Below are positions 14,812 to 22,178 of a stretch of 28,287 nucleotides of DNA, one piece after another (positions within the stretch are counted from its first letter, which is position 1; each line of letters opens with the position of its first letter). Source of the stretch: an uncultured Phycisphaerales bacterium (GTDB lineage: Bacteria; Planctomycetota; Phycisphaerae; Sedimentisphaerales; Anaerobacaceae); assembly GCA_937927975.1 (NCBI GenBank), contig CALEZT010000135.1, positions 1 to 28,287 on the forward strand, written 5' to 3'. The notes below the pieces were generated by a model that did not search any database, was not told where the DNA came from, and was given only the letters and a program-made list of their open reading frames with translations. Made by a program: the position numbers and the translations under genes.

Positions 14812-15933
14812 ATGCGGATACCCTTGTCGCGGCCGGACATCACGGAACGGGAGATTGAAGCGGTGGTCAATGTGTTGCGTACGCCGAACCTCTCGATGGG
14901 TCCGATGGTCGGGCAGTTCGAGGCCGCAATGGCCGGGTACGCCGGGCGACGCCGCGCCGTAGCGGTCAGCAGCGGCACCAGCGGTCTGTTCCTGACGCTG
15001 TTGGCACTGGGCGTCGGCGAGGGCGACGAGGTCGTCACCACGCCGTTCTCGTTCATCGCTTCGGCGACGACGATCATGATGGCTGGGGCCAAGCCGGTGT
15101 TTGCCGACATCGACCCGACCAGCCTGAATCTCGATCCGCATCGGATCGAAGCCGCAATTTCCGGGCGGACGAAAGCCCTGTTGCCCGTCGAAGTCTTCGG
15201 CAATCCCGCGGGTTTCGACGAGATTTGTGAGATGGGCCGCCGTCACGGCCTGGCGGTGGTCGAGGACAGTTGCGAGGCGCTGGGCTCAACCCTGCACGGC
15301 AGAAAGGCCGGAACGTTCGGCGACGCAAGCGTGTTCGCCTTCTATCCCAACAAGCAGATCACCACCGGCGAAGGCGGCATGATCGTCACGGACGACGACC
15401 GTCTGGCCGATCTGTGCGTCTCGCTGCGAAACCAGGGACGCAGCCCGAGCGGCGGCTGGCTTGCCCACGAACGGCTGGGCTACAATTTCCGGCTCAGCGA
15501 CATCCACTGCGCTCTGGGCGTCGCCCAGCTCTCGCGGATCGAGGAGATCCAGGCCCTGCGCCGCCAAGTGGCGGGGTGGTATCGGGAGATGTTGGCGGAC
15601 GACGATCGCCTGACCCTGCCCCAGGAGTCGCCAGACTGCCAGATCAGTTGGTTCGTCTACGTGGTCCGCCTGGCCGAGCGTTATGGGATCGAGCAGCGCG
15701 ACCGCATCCTTCGGGAATTGGCCCTTCAGGGCATTCAGGTGAACAACTACTTCCCCCCTGTACACTTGCAGCCGTTCATCGCCGAACGATGGGGGTATCG
15801 CCCGGGCGATTTCCCCATCGCGGAATCCGTCAGCGGCCGCACGATCGCGCTGCCGTTCCACAATCGTCTCACACAGGACGAAGTCGCCATCGTCTGCGGG
15901 ACCCTCCGAGCGCTCCTCGACGCCGATCTGTGA
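14812..15933 (+). CDS. DegT/DnrJ/EryC1/StrS-family PLP aminotransferase
   Basis: 373 residues, the usual family length. These enzymes transfer an amino group to keto-sugar nucleotides for lipopolysaccharide, glycan or antibiotic sugars. The family start IPLSRPDITEREIEAVVNVL and the substrate/PLP motif SSGTSGLFLTLLALGVGEGDEV are present. So are TTPFSFIASA, VEDSCEALGS, and the lysine that forms the Schiff base with PLP in FYPNKQITTGEGG (Lys181). RNQGR and LGYNFRLSDI follow. The C-terminal part has the sugar-site region NNYFPPVHLQPF. GGAG is six bases before ATG 14812. It stands alone here, with no glycan cluster around it, so the exact sugar is not readable. Confidence 0.92.
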   Translation: MRIPLSRPDITEREIEAVVNVLRTPNLSMGPMVGQFEAAMAGYAGRRRAVAVSSGTSGLFLTLLALGVGEGDEVVTTPFSFIASATTIMMAGAKPVFADIDPTSLNLDPHRIEAAISGRTKALLPVEVFGNPAGFDEICEMGRRHGLAVVEDSCEALGSTLHGRKAGTFGDASVFAFYPNKQITTGEGGMIVTDDDRLADLCVSLRNQGRSPSGGWLAHERLGYNFRLSDIHCALGVAQLSRIEEIQALRRQVAGWYREMLADDDRLTLPQESPDCQISWFVYVVRLAERYGIEQRDRILRELALQGIQVNNYFPPVHLQPFIAERWGYRPGDFPIAESVSGRTIALPFHNRLTQDEVAIVCGTLRALLDADL

Positions 15934-15958
15934 CCTCTCGGACCGACCCATTCCTGGT

Positions 15959-15987
15959 TTGGCATATCCTCTTTTTCTTCATATGGT
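15959..15987 (+). promoter_or_regulatory. Possible promoter for the small membrane protein
   Basis: TTGGCA (15959-15964), 17 bases, TATGGT (15982-15987). It lies about 115 bases upstream of ATG 16102 and just after the aminotransferase stop. Confidence 0.35.
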
Positions 15988-16101
15988 TTGCGTAGGGAAT
16001 CACGTAGAACGGCCGGAGGGCCGGTCGAGGGGTTTCCAGGGCGATAGCCGGCCTTGGGCATCCCGCCAAGATCCCGTGAAGGAAGGGGGGACAATCGCCG
16101 C

Positions 16102-16374
16102 ATGGGCTGGAGAACGAAATTCGTTTTTCTGTTGATTGTCTACTGTGCCGGCTTTGCGACCGCAGTGTACTGCCTGGCTCCGACGCCCAAACAGGACGCC
16201 GCTGGGTCGCTGGGGTTGGCCGGGATCGCAGGGACAATCAAGTCGGAGGAGCTGGCCAGGTCGGTGAGCTCCGGAATCCACAAGTGCGTGGACCTGGGCC
16301 AGGAAGCCGCCGTACAGGTGGCCAGGCGAATCCAGGCACAAATCGAGAAAGCACAGTCAGAGCCCGCGAAATAG
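16102..16374 (+). CDS. Small single-span membrane protein
   Basis: 90 residues. One hydrophobic segment is at the N-terminus (FVFLLIVYCAGFATAVYCLA, about residues 7-26). It serves as a membrane anchor or uncleaved signal, followed by an Ala/Gly linker and a C-terminal helix rich in Gln, Glu and Arg (LGQEAAVQVARRIQAQIEKAQ). No family is recognised. A purine run GGAAGGGGGG precedes ATG 16102 by about 11 bases. The codon pattern resembles the neighbours. Its role is unknown. Confidence 0.6.
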   Translation: MGWRTKFVFLLIVYCAGFATAVYCLAPTPKQDAAGSLGLAGIAGTIKSEELARSVSSGIHKCVDLGQEAAVQVARRIQAQIEKAQSEPAK

Positions 16375-16453
16375 CCGGGCAAGCTGACCTCGCCGAGGGT
16401 GCTGACGCGATCTCAAGCCGGGGGGCAGAGAAACCAAGGGGGAAACGGAATCA

Positions 16454-16478
16454 GGGGCTGCGGTCGCTTCGCAGCCCC
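16454..16478 (+). terminator. GGGGCTGCG hairpin after the small membrane protein
   Basis: GGGGCTGCG (16454-16462) pairs perfectly with CGCAGCCCC (16470-16478) around a seven-base loop, about 80 bases after the stop at 16374. No T-run follows. A half copy (GGGCTGCGTC) recurs at 16490-16499. The stem is the same as at 13876-13902. Confidence 0.45.
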
Positions 16479-16566
16479 GAGCCATTTCAGGGCTGCGTCA
16501 AGAGACCCGCGACTGCGCCGGCCTCCTTCCATGCGTCACAACGATCTGTTTGTCATCCCGCCGCAT

Positions 16567-16595
16567 TTGACCATTTCATGAATCCACGGCATAAT
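16567..16595 (+). promoter_or_regulatory. Promoter of the CBM9-like gene
   Basis: TTGACC (16567-16572), 17 bases, CATAAT (16590-16595); each matches five of six consensus positions. The leader to ATG 16658 is about 55 bases. Confidence 0.6.
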
Positions 16596-16657
16596 GTGCG
16601 CGCAACCCGAGCGAACGGTTTGCCGCGTGACTTTGTCCCAGATCGTGAGGTGTGCAA

Positions 16658-17482
16658 ATGACGGATCGATACGGCTGCGACGAAAAGGACCTCGGGCACT
16701 ACACCTGCCATCGCACAAACGACAAGATCATCGTCGATGGCCGACTGTCCGAGCCCTGTTGGCAGAGGGCGACCAAGTCCCCCCGATTCGTCGACATGGT
16801 CAGCGGGGCCCCGGGGTTCCTCGACACCCGGATGGCGGCTTTGTGGGACGACGAGAACCTCTACCTCGGTTTCTGGGTCGAGGAGCCCAATGTGCAGGCG
16901 AAGTTCACCGAACGGGACTCGCCCGTCTACTTCGAGAACGACATCGAGGTCTTCATTGGCGGCCTGGATTGCTACTACGAGTTCCAGATCAACGCGCGAG
17001 GAACGATCTACGAGGTGTTCTACATCTGGCAGGACGCCTACCGGCGGGGCGGCTTCGCCCAGATGCCCGAATTCGACCTCCAAACCCGCACGGTCGACGT
17101 CCTGGGCGGTTTCCAGGATGGGATGCGCTACAAGAAGCACCCTCGCGGCCGTCGCTGGGCCTTCATGGACTGGGATTTCCCGGGATTACAGGCCGCGGTG
17201 CAGGTCGACGGGACCCTCAACAATCCCGCGATCGTGGACCGGGGCTGGACGGTCGAACTGGCCTTCCCCTGGTCCGGCATGGAACCACTGGCCCAAGGGC
17301 GGGCCTTGCCGCCTCGGGACGGCGACGTCTGGCGGATGGATTTCTCGCGATTCGAGGCCCTGCAAGCCAACGGCCGGTTGATCGACCCCTCCGTAGGCTG
17401 GTCCTTCAACAAGCACGGGATCTATGACTCTCATATCCCCGAGTGCTTCACCTGCGTGCATTTCTCGGGAAGGGCCATATAG
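16658..17482 (+). CDS. Carbohydrate-binding family 9-like protein
   Basis: 274 residues. It follows the CBM9-like (DOMON-type) sandwich: KIIVDGRLSEPCWQRA at about residues 24-39, then MAALWDDENLYLGFWVEEPNV, then ENDIEVFIGG, YYEFQINARGTIYEVFYIW. The late segment is the typical WTVELAFPWSGM and WRMDFSRFE. Such domains bind sugar ends; free-standing versions are common in planctomycetes. No signal peptide is present, so it is either cytoplasmic or the true N-terminus has been lost. I start at ATG 16658 because GTGAGG lies seven bases upstream; GTG 16652 is possible. It is monocistronic behind a good promoter. Confidence 0.85.
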   Translation: MTDRYGCDEKDLGHYTCHRTNDKIIVDGRLSEPCWQRATKSPRFVDMVSGAPGFLDTRMAALWDDENLYLGFWVEEPNVQAKFTERDSPVYFENDIEVFIGGLDCYYEFQINARGTIYEVFYIWQDAYRRGGFAQMPEFDLQTRTVDVLGGFQDGMRYKKHPRGRRWAFMDWDFPGLQAAVQVDGTLNNPAIVDRGWTVELAFPWSGMEPLAQGRALPPRDGDVWRMDFSRFEALQANGRLIDPSVGWSFNKHGIYDSHIPECFTCVHFSGRAI

Positions 17483-17549
17483 CCGGTGCACTGGGAGGGG
17501 CGTGCGGGAGTTGCATCGGACCGTCGATTCGAATTCGCCCAATTTTGTA

Positions 17550-17578
17550 TTGAACCCCCAGAACGAATCGGGTATAAA
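17550..17578 (+). promoter_or_regulatory. Promoter of the SPOR-like/small basic protein operon
   Basis: TTGAAC (17550-17555), 17 bases, TATAAA (17573-17578; five of six). The start would be near 17585, about 80 bases before ATG 17665, with a possible leader peptide in between. Confidence 0.6.
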
Positions 17579-17612
17579 GAACCAGTTTAGTACCCGACCC
17601 GGAGGAAAGTCT

Positions 17613-17651
17613 GTGGCCGTTCGGGCCGGGAAACGGATTGGTGGCCGCTAG
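17613..17651 (+). CDS. Possible 12-residue leader peptide
   Basis: GTG 17613 opens a frame MAVRAGKRIGGR and stops at TAG 17649-17651. A GGAGG site precedes it by seven bases and is stronger than that of the following gene. Its stop overlaps the GGGAG that serves the gene at 17665. Translation of the leader could control or couple to the main gene. It may be chance. Confidence 0.3.
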   Translation: MAVRAGKRIGGR

Positions 17652-17664
17652 GGAGCTGTCGGCA

Positions 17665-18699
17665 ATGAAGCGCTATACCGGACAACAGGCGCTGTACGAG
17701 GCAATCAGTCGCTCTCGTGCGAAGGCAAAACAGGGCGGTATCTTGGAAAGACTGCTGCCGGACCACTCCAAATCGGAGGACCCGGCGGTGAAGCCTGTAC
17801 CGCCGATGGAGCCGCAGCAAGCAGCGCCCGAGCCACAGGTTGAGCCGCTTCCGGAGGCGGTCGAAACGCCGCCGCAGCCTGTAGTTGAGCAGACGCCGAA
17901 GGCTGAATCGAGGGTGGAAGCACCCATAGAGCCGGTTGCGGAGGTCGCGCCGGCTGTCGTGGAGTTGCCCGAGCCGGTTTTCAAGCCGCGGCCGACCGAA
18001 AGGGTGGCGCATCCGCTGCCGACGAGCCCGACGCGGACGTGGCTGAAGCCCCGACCGGTGCAGCTCAACGAAGGCCGCATCGAGGTATCGGTGCCCTATT
18101 ATGTGGGCATCATCGCCGGTTTGGCTGTGCTGGTGGTGGTGCTGGGCGCATTCCGGCTGGGTCAGGCTGGTTCGGCTGGCAAAGCCGACGCAGGAGCGGC
18201 AGGGGTCCAGCCAGCGGCCGACAGGTCCGGCGGGTTGGCGAATCCGCCGGCCACGCCGGCGGCGAGTTCGACCACGACGGACGCCGCAAGGCCGCCGTCG
18301 AGTCCGGTGGCGCCGACCGGCGGTCGCCAGGATGTGGCAGCGGCATCTGCTCAGGGCGATCACTGGATCGTCCTGGCCCAGTACAACAGTCGCAGGGATC
18401 TGGAAAAGGTACAGGAGTATTTCGCGCAGCAGGGCATCGAGTTGGGCATCATGCCCCTGGACAGCGAATCGCGCAAGGCGTTCGCCGAGGCAGGCTTCAA
18501 CGCCAGTGCTTTGCCGACCGGTGCGAACTTCCTGTTGGTGACGAAGAACCTGTACAGCAATCCAAAGCTGGCGGGTTCGAACGGTTATGAAATAAAACAG
18601 AAGATCACGGAAGTAGGAGCCAAGTACAGGGCGCCGTCAGGCTTTGAGCGTTTTGCGCCGAACTACTTCAGTGACGCTTATGGAATGAAGATCAGGTAA
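17665..18699 (+). CDS. Bitopic membrane protein with SPOR-like periplasmic domain
   Basis: 344 residues. The cytoplasmic part (1-143) begins MKRYTGQQALYEAISRSRAKAKQ and then becomes a long Pro/Glu/Val-rich, probably disordered stretch. One membrane helix follows (YYVGIIAGLAVLVVVLGAF, about 145-163) and an Ala/Ser/Pro/Thr linker. A folded C-terminal domain (about 240-344) contains HWIVLAQYNSRRDLEKVQEYFAQQGI and LLVTKNLYSNPK. That is the beta-alpha-beta outline of SPOR domains, which bind denuded peptidoglycan; the assignment is by pattern and tentative. The start at ATG 17665 has GGGAG nine bases upstream. The small basic protein gene begins 15 bases after its stop, so they form an operon. Confidence 0.75.
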   Translation: MKRYTGQQALYEAISRSRAKAKQGGILERLLPDHSKSEDPAVKPVPPMEPQQAAPEPQVEPLPEAVETPPQPVVEQTPKAESRVEAPIEPVAEVAPAVVELPEPVFKPRPTERVAHPLPTSPTRTWLKPRPVQLNEGRIEVSVPYYVGIIAGLAVLVVVLGAFRLGQAGSAGKADAGAAGVQPAADRSGGLANPPATPAASSTTTDAARPPSSPVAPTGGRQDVAAASAQGDHWIVLAQYNSRRDLEKVQEYFAQQGIELGIMPLDSESRKAFAEAGFNASALPTGANFLLVTKNLYSNPKLAGSNGYEIKQKITEVGAKYRAPSGFERFAPNYFSDAYGMKIR

Positions 18700-18714
18700 C
18701 AGGAGAAACAAGAA

Positions 18715-18987
18715 ATGTCGATAGATCCCTCTCTGAAGTTGAGAAACGCACTGGTTCGGCACCGCAATGTCCTGACGCGTGCTGAACGCATCGATGTCCT
18801 CAAGGATGAGGAACGATGGAATGAAGGCGACCCGGTGATGGGTCTGCCGAAGGTCGGGCACCGCAAGAGCACGGCCGGCAAGAAGGCCAAGGCCGAGGAG
18901 GCCGCCGAGGGAGCCGTTCCCGGAGCCGCCCCTGCTGCCGCAGCCCCTGCCGCTCCCGCCAAGGGCGGAGCCAAGGCCGGCAAGTAA
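18715..18987 (+). CDS. Small basic protein of the Planctomycetes-Verrucomicrobia-Chlamydiae type (TIGR04137-like)
   Basis: 90 residues. The first ~50 match the conserved pattern I know for this lineage-specific family: MSIDPSLKLRNALVRHRNVLTRAERI, then KDEERWNEGDPVMGLPKVGHRK. The function is unproven; the family has been suspected to be ribosome- or RNA-associated because of its size, charge and conservation. Here it carries an extra ~40-residue tail of Ala, Lys, Glu and Pro (AGKKAKAEEAAEGA and onward to KGGAKAGK), probably disordered. An AGGAGAAA site precedes the ATG. A strong hairpin terminator follows at 19055-19084. It is probably highly expressed. Confidence 0.9.
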   Translation: MSIDPSLKLRNALVRHRNVLTRAERIDVLKDEERWNEGDPVMGLPKVGHRKSTAGKKAKAEEAAEGAVPGAAPAAAAPAAPAKGGAKAGK

Positions 18988-19054
18988 GCCTCGCACGATT
19001 CCTCTTGCAGCATTTCTTGCGGAGGAGTCGGCGCGCATCCGGATTTGTGCAACA

Positions 19055-19084
19055 AGACATGCCGAACTCTCGTTCGGCATGTTT
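19055..19084 (+). terminator. Rho-independent terminator after the small basic protein
   Basis: ACATGCCGAAC (19057-19067) pairs perfectly with GTTCGGCATGT (19072-19082) around TCTC, and two more pairs (one G-T) extend it. TTTCGTTT follows. It ends only 16 bases before the next ATG (19101), so it overlaps the leader of the next gene. Confidence 0.75.
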
Positions 19085-19100
19085 CGTTTGGAGCGACACG

Positions 19101-21167
19101 ATGGCTCGGATTGGGAGTCTCGCTGGTTTGTCTGGCTTCGTTGTACCGGTTGCTCTCTGGGGGCTGCTCGCCTCGCAAGGGCGTGGAAGCGAGACGGTCT
19201 GGCCAGGCGACGAATGGGAGGAGGCCACGCCGCAAGAGGTCGGGATGGACTCGGCGTCGCTGCTCCGCGCCCGCGATTACGCTCTGACCGGCGAAGGTTC
19301 ATGCATCGTCGCACGCCATGGCAGGGTGGTGCTGCAGTGGGGTGATCCAAGCCGAACTTATGATCTGAAGTCCTCCACCAAGGCTATCGGCGTCACGGCG
19401 GTCGGCCTTGCCCTGCTCGATGGCAAGTTCCAGAGCCTGCATGAACCGGCGTCTCGATACCATCCCGAATTCAGCGCCCCGCCTCGACCAAACGAACCCA
19501 ATGCCTGGCTCGGGAAGATCACGCTCTTTCATCTGGCGACGCAGACCGCCGGTTTCGACAAGCCCGGCGGCTCGGCCGAACTGCTCTTCGAGCCGGGCGA
19601 GAAGTGGTCCTACAGCGATTCCGGCCCGAACTGGCTGGCCGAGTGCGTTACGCTCGCCTACGGTCAGGACATGCTGGAATTGATGTTCGAGCGGGTTTTC
19701 TCGCCGATCGGAATCGGCCGGGACGATCTCACGTGGCGGGCGAATTCGTATCGCCCCAGGGAGATTTCCGGCGTGCCGCGTCGTGAGTTCGGCTCGGGCA
19801 TCTCCGCGAACGTCGACGCCATGGCCCGAATCGGCTATCTGTACCTGCGAAGCGGTCGCTGGGGGGACTCGCAGCTACTTCCCGCGTGGTTCGTGGATGC
19901 CGCCAGGACGACGCCGTATGGCGTGCGGGGCCTTCATGTGCTCAAGCCCCAGGAGTATGGCAACGCCTCCGACCATTACGGCCTGCTCTGGTGGAACAAC
20001 AGCGACGGCGAGATGAAGAACGTCCCTCGAGACGCGTACTGGTCCTGGGGCCTGTACGACAGCTTGATCATAGTGATTCCATCGCTGGACATTGTCGTCG
20101 CCAGGGCGGGCAAGTCCTTCCCACGAGAACAGGGGGCCTCTCACTACGCACCGATAGAGCCGTTCATCGAGCCAATCGTGATGTCGGTCAAGGATCGGGG
20201 CCGGTGGCCGGGAGCACCCTATCCCGCCAGCGAGGTGATCCACGGAATCGACTGGGCGTCTGCGGACGGCGTTGTCCGCCAGGCCGAGGGTAGCGATAAC
20301 TGGCCCATCACCTGGGCCGACGACGACAACCTCTACACCGCCTATGGCGACGGCTGGGGCTTCGAGCCCAAGGTGGACAGGAAGCTCAGCCTGGGCTTAG
20401 CGAGAGTCAGCGGGGGGCCAAAGGACTTCACAGGCGTCAATATCCGCAGTGAGACTGGAGAGAGACTCGGAGAGGGCAAGGCCGGCCTCAAAGCCAGCGG
20501 CATGCTGTGCGTGGACGGCACGCTCTACATGTTCGTGCGAAACGCCCGCAACTCGCAAATCGCATGGTCCAAGGATTACGGTCGAACCTGGACGTGGTGC
20601 GACTGGAAGTTCGAAACCAGCTTCGGGGCTCCGACCTTCCTGAACTACGGCAGGGACTACGCCGAGGCGCGGGACAACTACATTCACGTCTACTCGAACG
20701 ATAGCGACAGCGCCTACGTACCCGCGGACCGGATGGTCCTGGCCCGCGTGCCGAGAGATCGCATCCGCGATCGACAAGCCTACGAGTTCTTCAAGGGCCT
20801 CGACGGCCAGGGCTCGCCCCTTTGGACCTCCGACATCCGCGACCGCGGCGCGGTTTTCGTGAATCCGGGCCGCTGCTATCGTTCCGGCGTCAGCTACAAC
20901 GCAGGCTTGAAGCGGTATCTCTGGTGCCAGATCCTGCCGGAGAGCAAAGACGAGCGGGGCCCGCGGTACCAGGGCGGGTTCGGCGTCTACGAAGCCCCCG
21001 AGCCCTGGGGCCCCTGGCGAACCGCGTTCTACACCGAGGCCTGGGACATCGGTCCCGGCGAAACCGCCAGCTTCCCCACGAAGTGGATGAGCGAAGACGG
21101 CCGGACCTGCCACCTCGTCTTCTCCGGCGACGACTACTTCTCCGTCCGCAAGGCGACGCTGCGTTAG
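19101..21167 (+). CDS. Serine hydrolase (beta-lactamase family) fused to a sialidase/DUF4185-like propeller domain
   Basis: 688 residues. A signal peptide (about 1-30, core LSGFVVPVALWGLLAS) precedes a class C beta-lactamase/esterase domain (about 40-375). The catalytic SxxK is in KSSTKA (Ser91, Lys94), the tyrosine motif is in WSYSDSGPN (Tyr171), and HLATQTAGFDKPG is also typical. The C-terminal ~300 residues begin with DNWPITWADDDNLYTAYGDGWGF and carry sialidase-type blades (SKDYGRTWTWCDWKF, ending TCHLVFSGDDYFSVRKATL). This half resembles DUF4185-like propellers. The pairing suggests a secreted esterase with a glycan-binding or glycosidase half; the substrate is unknown. GGAG is seven bases before ATG 19101. 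The stop is one base away from that of the convergent GH16 gene. Confidence 0.85.
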   Translation: MARIGSLAGLSGFVVPVALWGLLASQGRGSETVWPGDEWEEATPQEVGMDSASLLRARDYALTGEGSCIVARHGRVVLQWGDPSRTYDLKSSTKAIGVTAVGLALLDGKFQSLHEPASRYHPEFSAPPRPNEPNAWLGKITLFHLATQTAGFDKPGGSAELLFEPGEKWSYSDSGPNWLAECVTLAYGQDMLELMFERVFSPIGIGRDDLTWRANSYRPREISGVPRREFGSGISANVDAMARIGYLYLRSGRWGDSQLLPAWFVDAARTTPYGVRGLHVLKPQEYGNASDHYGLLWWNNSDGEMKNVPRDAYWSWGLYDSLIIVIPSLDIVVARAGKSFPREQGASHYAPIEPFIEPIVMSVKDRGRWPGAPYPASEVIHGIDWASADGVVRQAEGSDNWPITWADDDNLYTAYGDGWGFEPKVDRKLSLGLARVSGGPKDFTGVNIRSETGERLGEGKAGLKASGMLCVDGTLYMFVRNARNSQIAWSKDYGRTWTWCDWKFETSFGAPTFLNYGRDYAEARDNYIHVYSNDSDSAYVPADRMVLARVPRDRIRDRQAYEFFKGLDGQGSPLWTSDIRDRGAVFVNPGRCYRSGVSYNAGLKRYLWCQILPESKDERGPRYQGGFGVYEAPEPWGPWRTAFYTEAWDIGPGETASFPTKWMSEDGRTCHLVFSGDDYFSVRKATLR

Positions 21168-21168
21168 C

Positions 21169-22008
21169 CTAAGGATTGCCTTGCTTCTGATAGACGCGGA
21201 CGTAGTCGATTTCAAAGCGGGCGGGGAATTCGGTGGCCGAGGGGTCGCCGCCGTTGGCGCCGCCGATGGCCAGGTTCAGCAGGATGTAGTGCGGCTCGTG
21301 GAACGGGTTGGCCTTGTCGGGCGTTCTGTTGATCGTCTTGCTCAGCTCGATCGTGTTGAGCAGTTCGTCGTCGACATAGAGCTTGATGTTGTCTTTGTCC
21401 CAGTCCATCCGCCAGACGTGGAACCGCGACGACCAGTCGGGGTCGAAGTCGGTGATCGGCTTCTTGAGGTCGTCCCAAATGGCGTTCCACCTCCGCTCGC
21501 CCGCCCAGCAGGCGTTGGCCAGGAGCATGCCGCGGTAGTATTCCATGATGTCGATCTCGCCGCAGCCGGGCCAGCCACGGGCCGAGCCCAGCGTCCAGAA
21601 GGCCGGCCACAAGCCCGGCCGCGTGTCGATCCGCCCCCGCATCTCGAATCGACCGAACGTCCAACTGTGCCTGCCGATCGTCTTGACGCAGCTCGACGTG
21701 TACTCGATGAACTGCCGATTACGCCGCCAGCTGTTGCTGTTCGGATCGTAGTTGGGATTGGGTTTCCGCTCCCGGCGGGCTTCGATGACGAGCAGACCGT
21801 CCTTGCAGACCGCATTGTCGGGCTGGTACCACTGGAGTTCCTCGTTCCGCTCGAAACCGTTCTCGTAGACCCAGTTGTTCGGGTCGGGCAGGCCGTCCTT
21901 GTTGAACTCGTCGGCCCAGGCCAGCGTGTAGCCGGCCATCTCCGCCTGGACGCTGCAGACTCCAAGGAGGATCAATCCCATCGCGACGACACCGCATCTT
22001 CCGGCCAT
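21169..22008 (-). CDS. Secreted family 16 glycoside hydrolase
   Basis: 279 residues. A signal peptide (1-22, cut after VQA) leads into a single GH16 domain: LAWADEFNKDGLPDPNNWVYENG, then FGRFEMRGRI and GLWPAFWTLG. The catalytic motif is EIDIME (Glu151 nucleophile, Asp153, Glu156 acid/base). FHVWRMDWDKDNIKLYVDD and FEIDYVRVYQ close the fold. GH16 enzymes cut beta-1,3(4)-glucans, laminarin, agar, carrageenan or porphyran, with retention; the exact target is not readable. GAGGAG sits four bases before ATG 22008; the frame is open to 22053. It converges with the serine hydrolase fusion, and both could act on marine or plant polysaccharide. Confidence 0.93.
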   Translation of the reverse strand: MAGRCGVVAMGLILLGVCSVQAEMAGYTLAWADEFNKDGLPDPNNWVYENGFERNEELQWYQPDNAVCKDGLLVIEARRERKPNPNYDPNSNSWRRNRQFIEYTSSCVKTIGRHSWTFGRFEMRGRIDTRPGLWPAFWTLGSARGWPGCGEIDIMEYYRGMLLANACWAGERRWNAIWDDLKKPITDFDPDWSSRFHVWRMDWDKDNIKLYVDDELLNTIELSKTINRTPDKANPFHEPHYILLNLAIGGANGGDPSATEFPARFEIDYVRVYQKQGNP

Positions 22009-22051
22009 GTCACTCCTCGCAATAAACACGCACTTGATTGTCACGCTTCGC

Positions 22052-22080
22052 ATGGTAGCGTATTGGCCGGCATTTGTCAG
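22052..22080 (-). promoter_or_regulatory. Possible promoter of the GH16 gene
   Basis: On the minus strand CTGACA (22080-22075; five of six), 17 bases, TACCAT (22057-22052; four of six). The leader would be about 35-40 bases to ATG 22008. Confidence 0.38.
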
Positions 22081-22178
22081 CCGCCAAAGAGCATTTGCCG
22101 GTTGAAAGGCCGAGGACGTTCGGTACGATGATGGCGTCGTGTGAAAGACGAAGCCCGGATACCTGATAGGTGCGAACC

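Noticed and set aside
21181..22131. Plus-strand open frame opposite GH16
   Set aside because: It is a Val/Asp/Arg-rich shadow; the minus strand carries the full GH16 catalytic motif and signal peptide.
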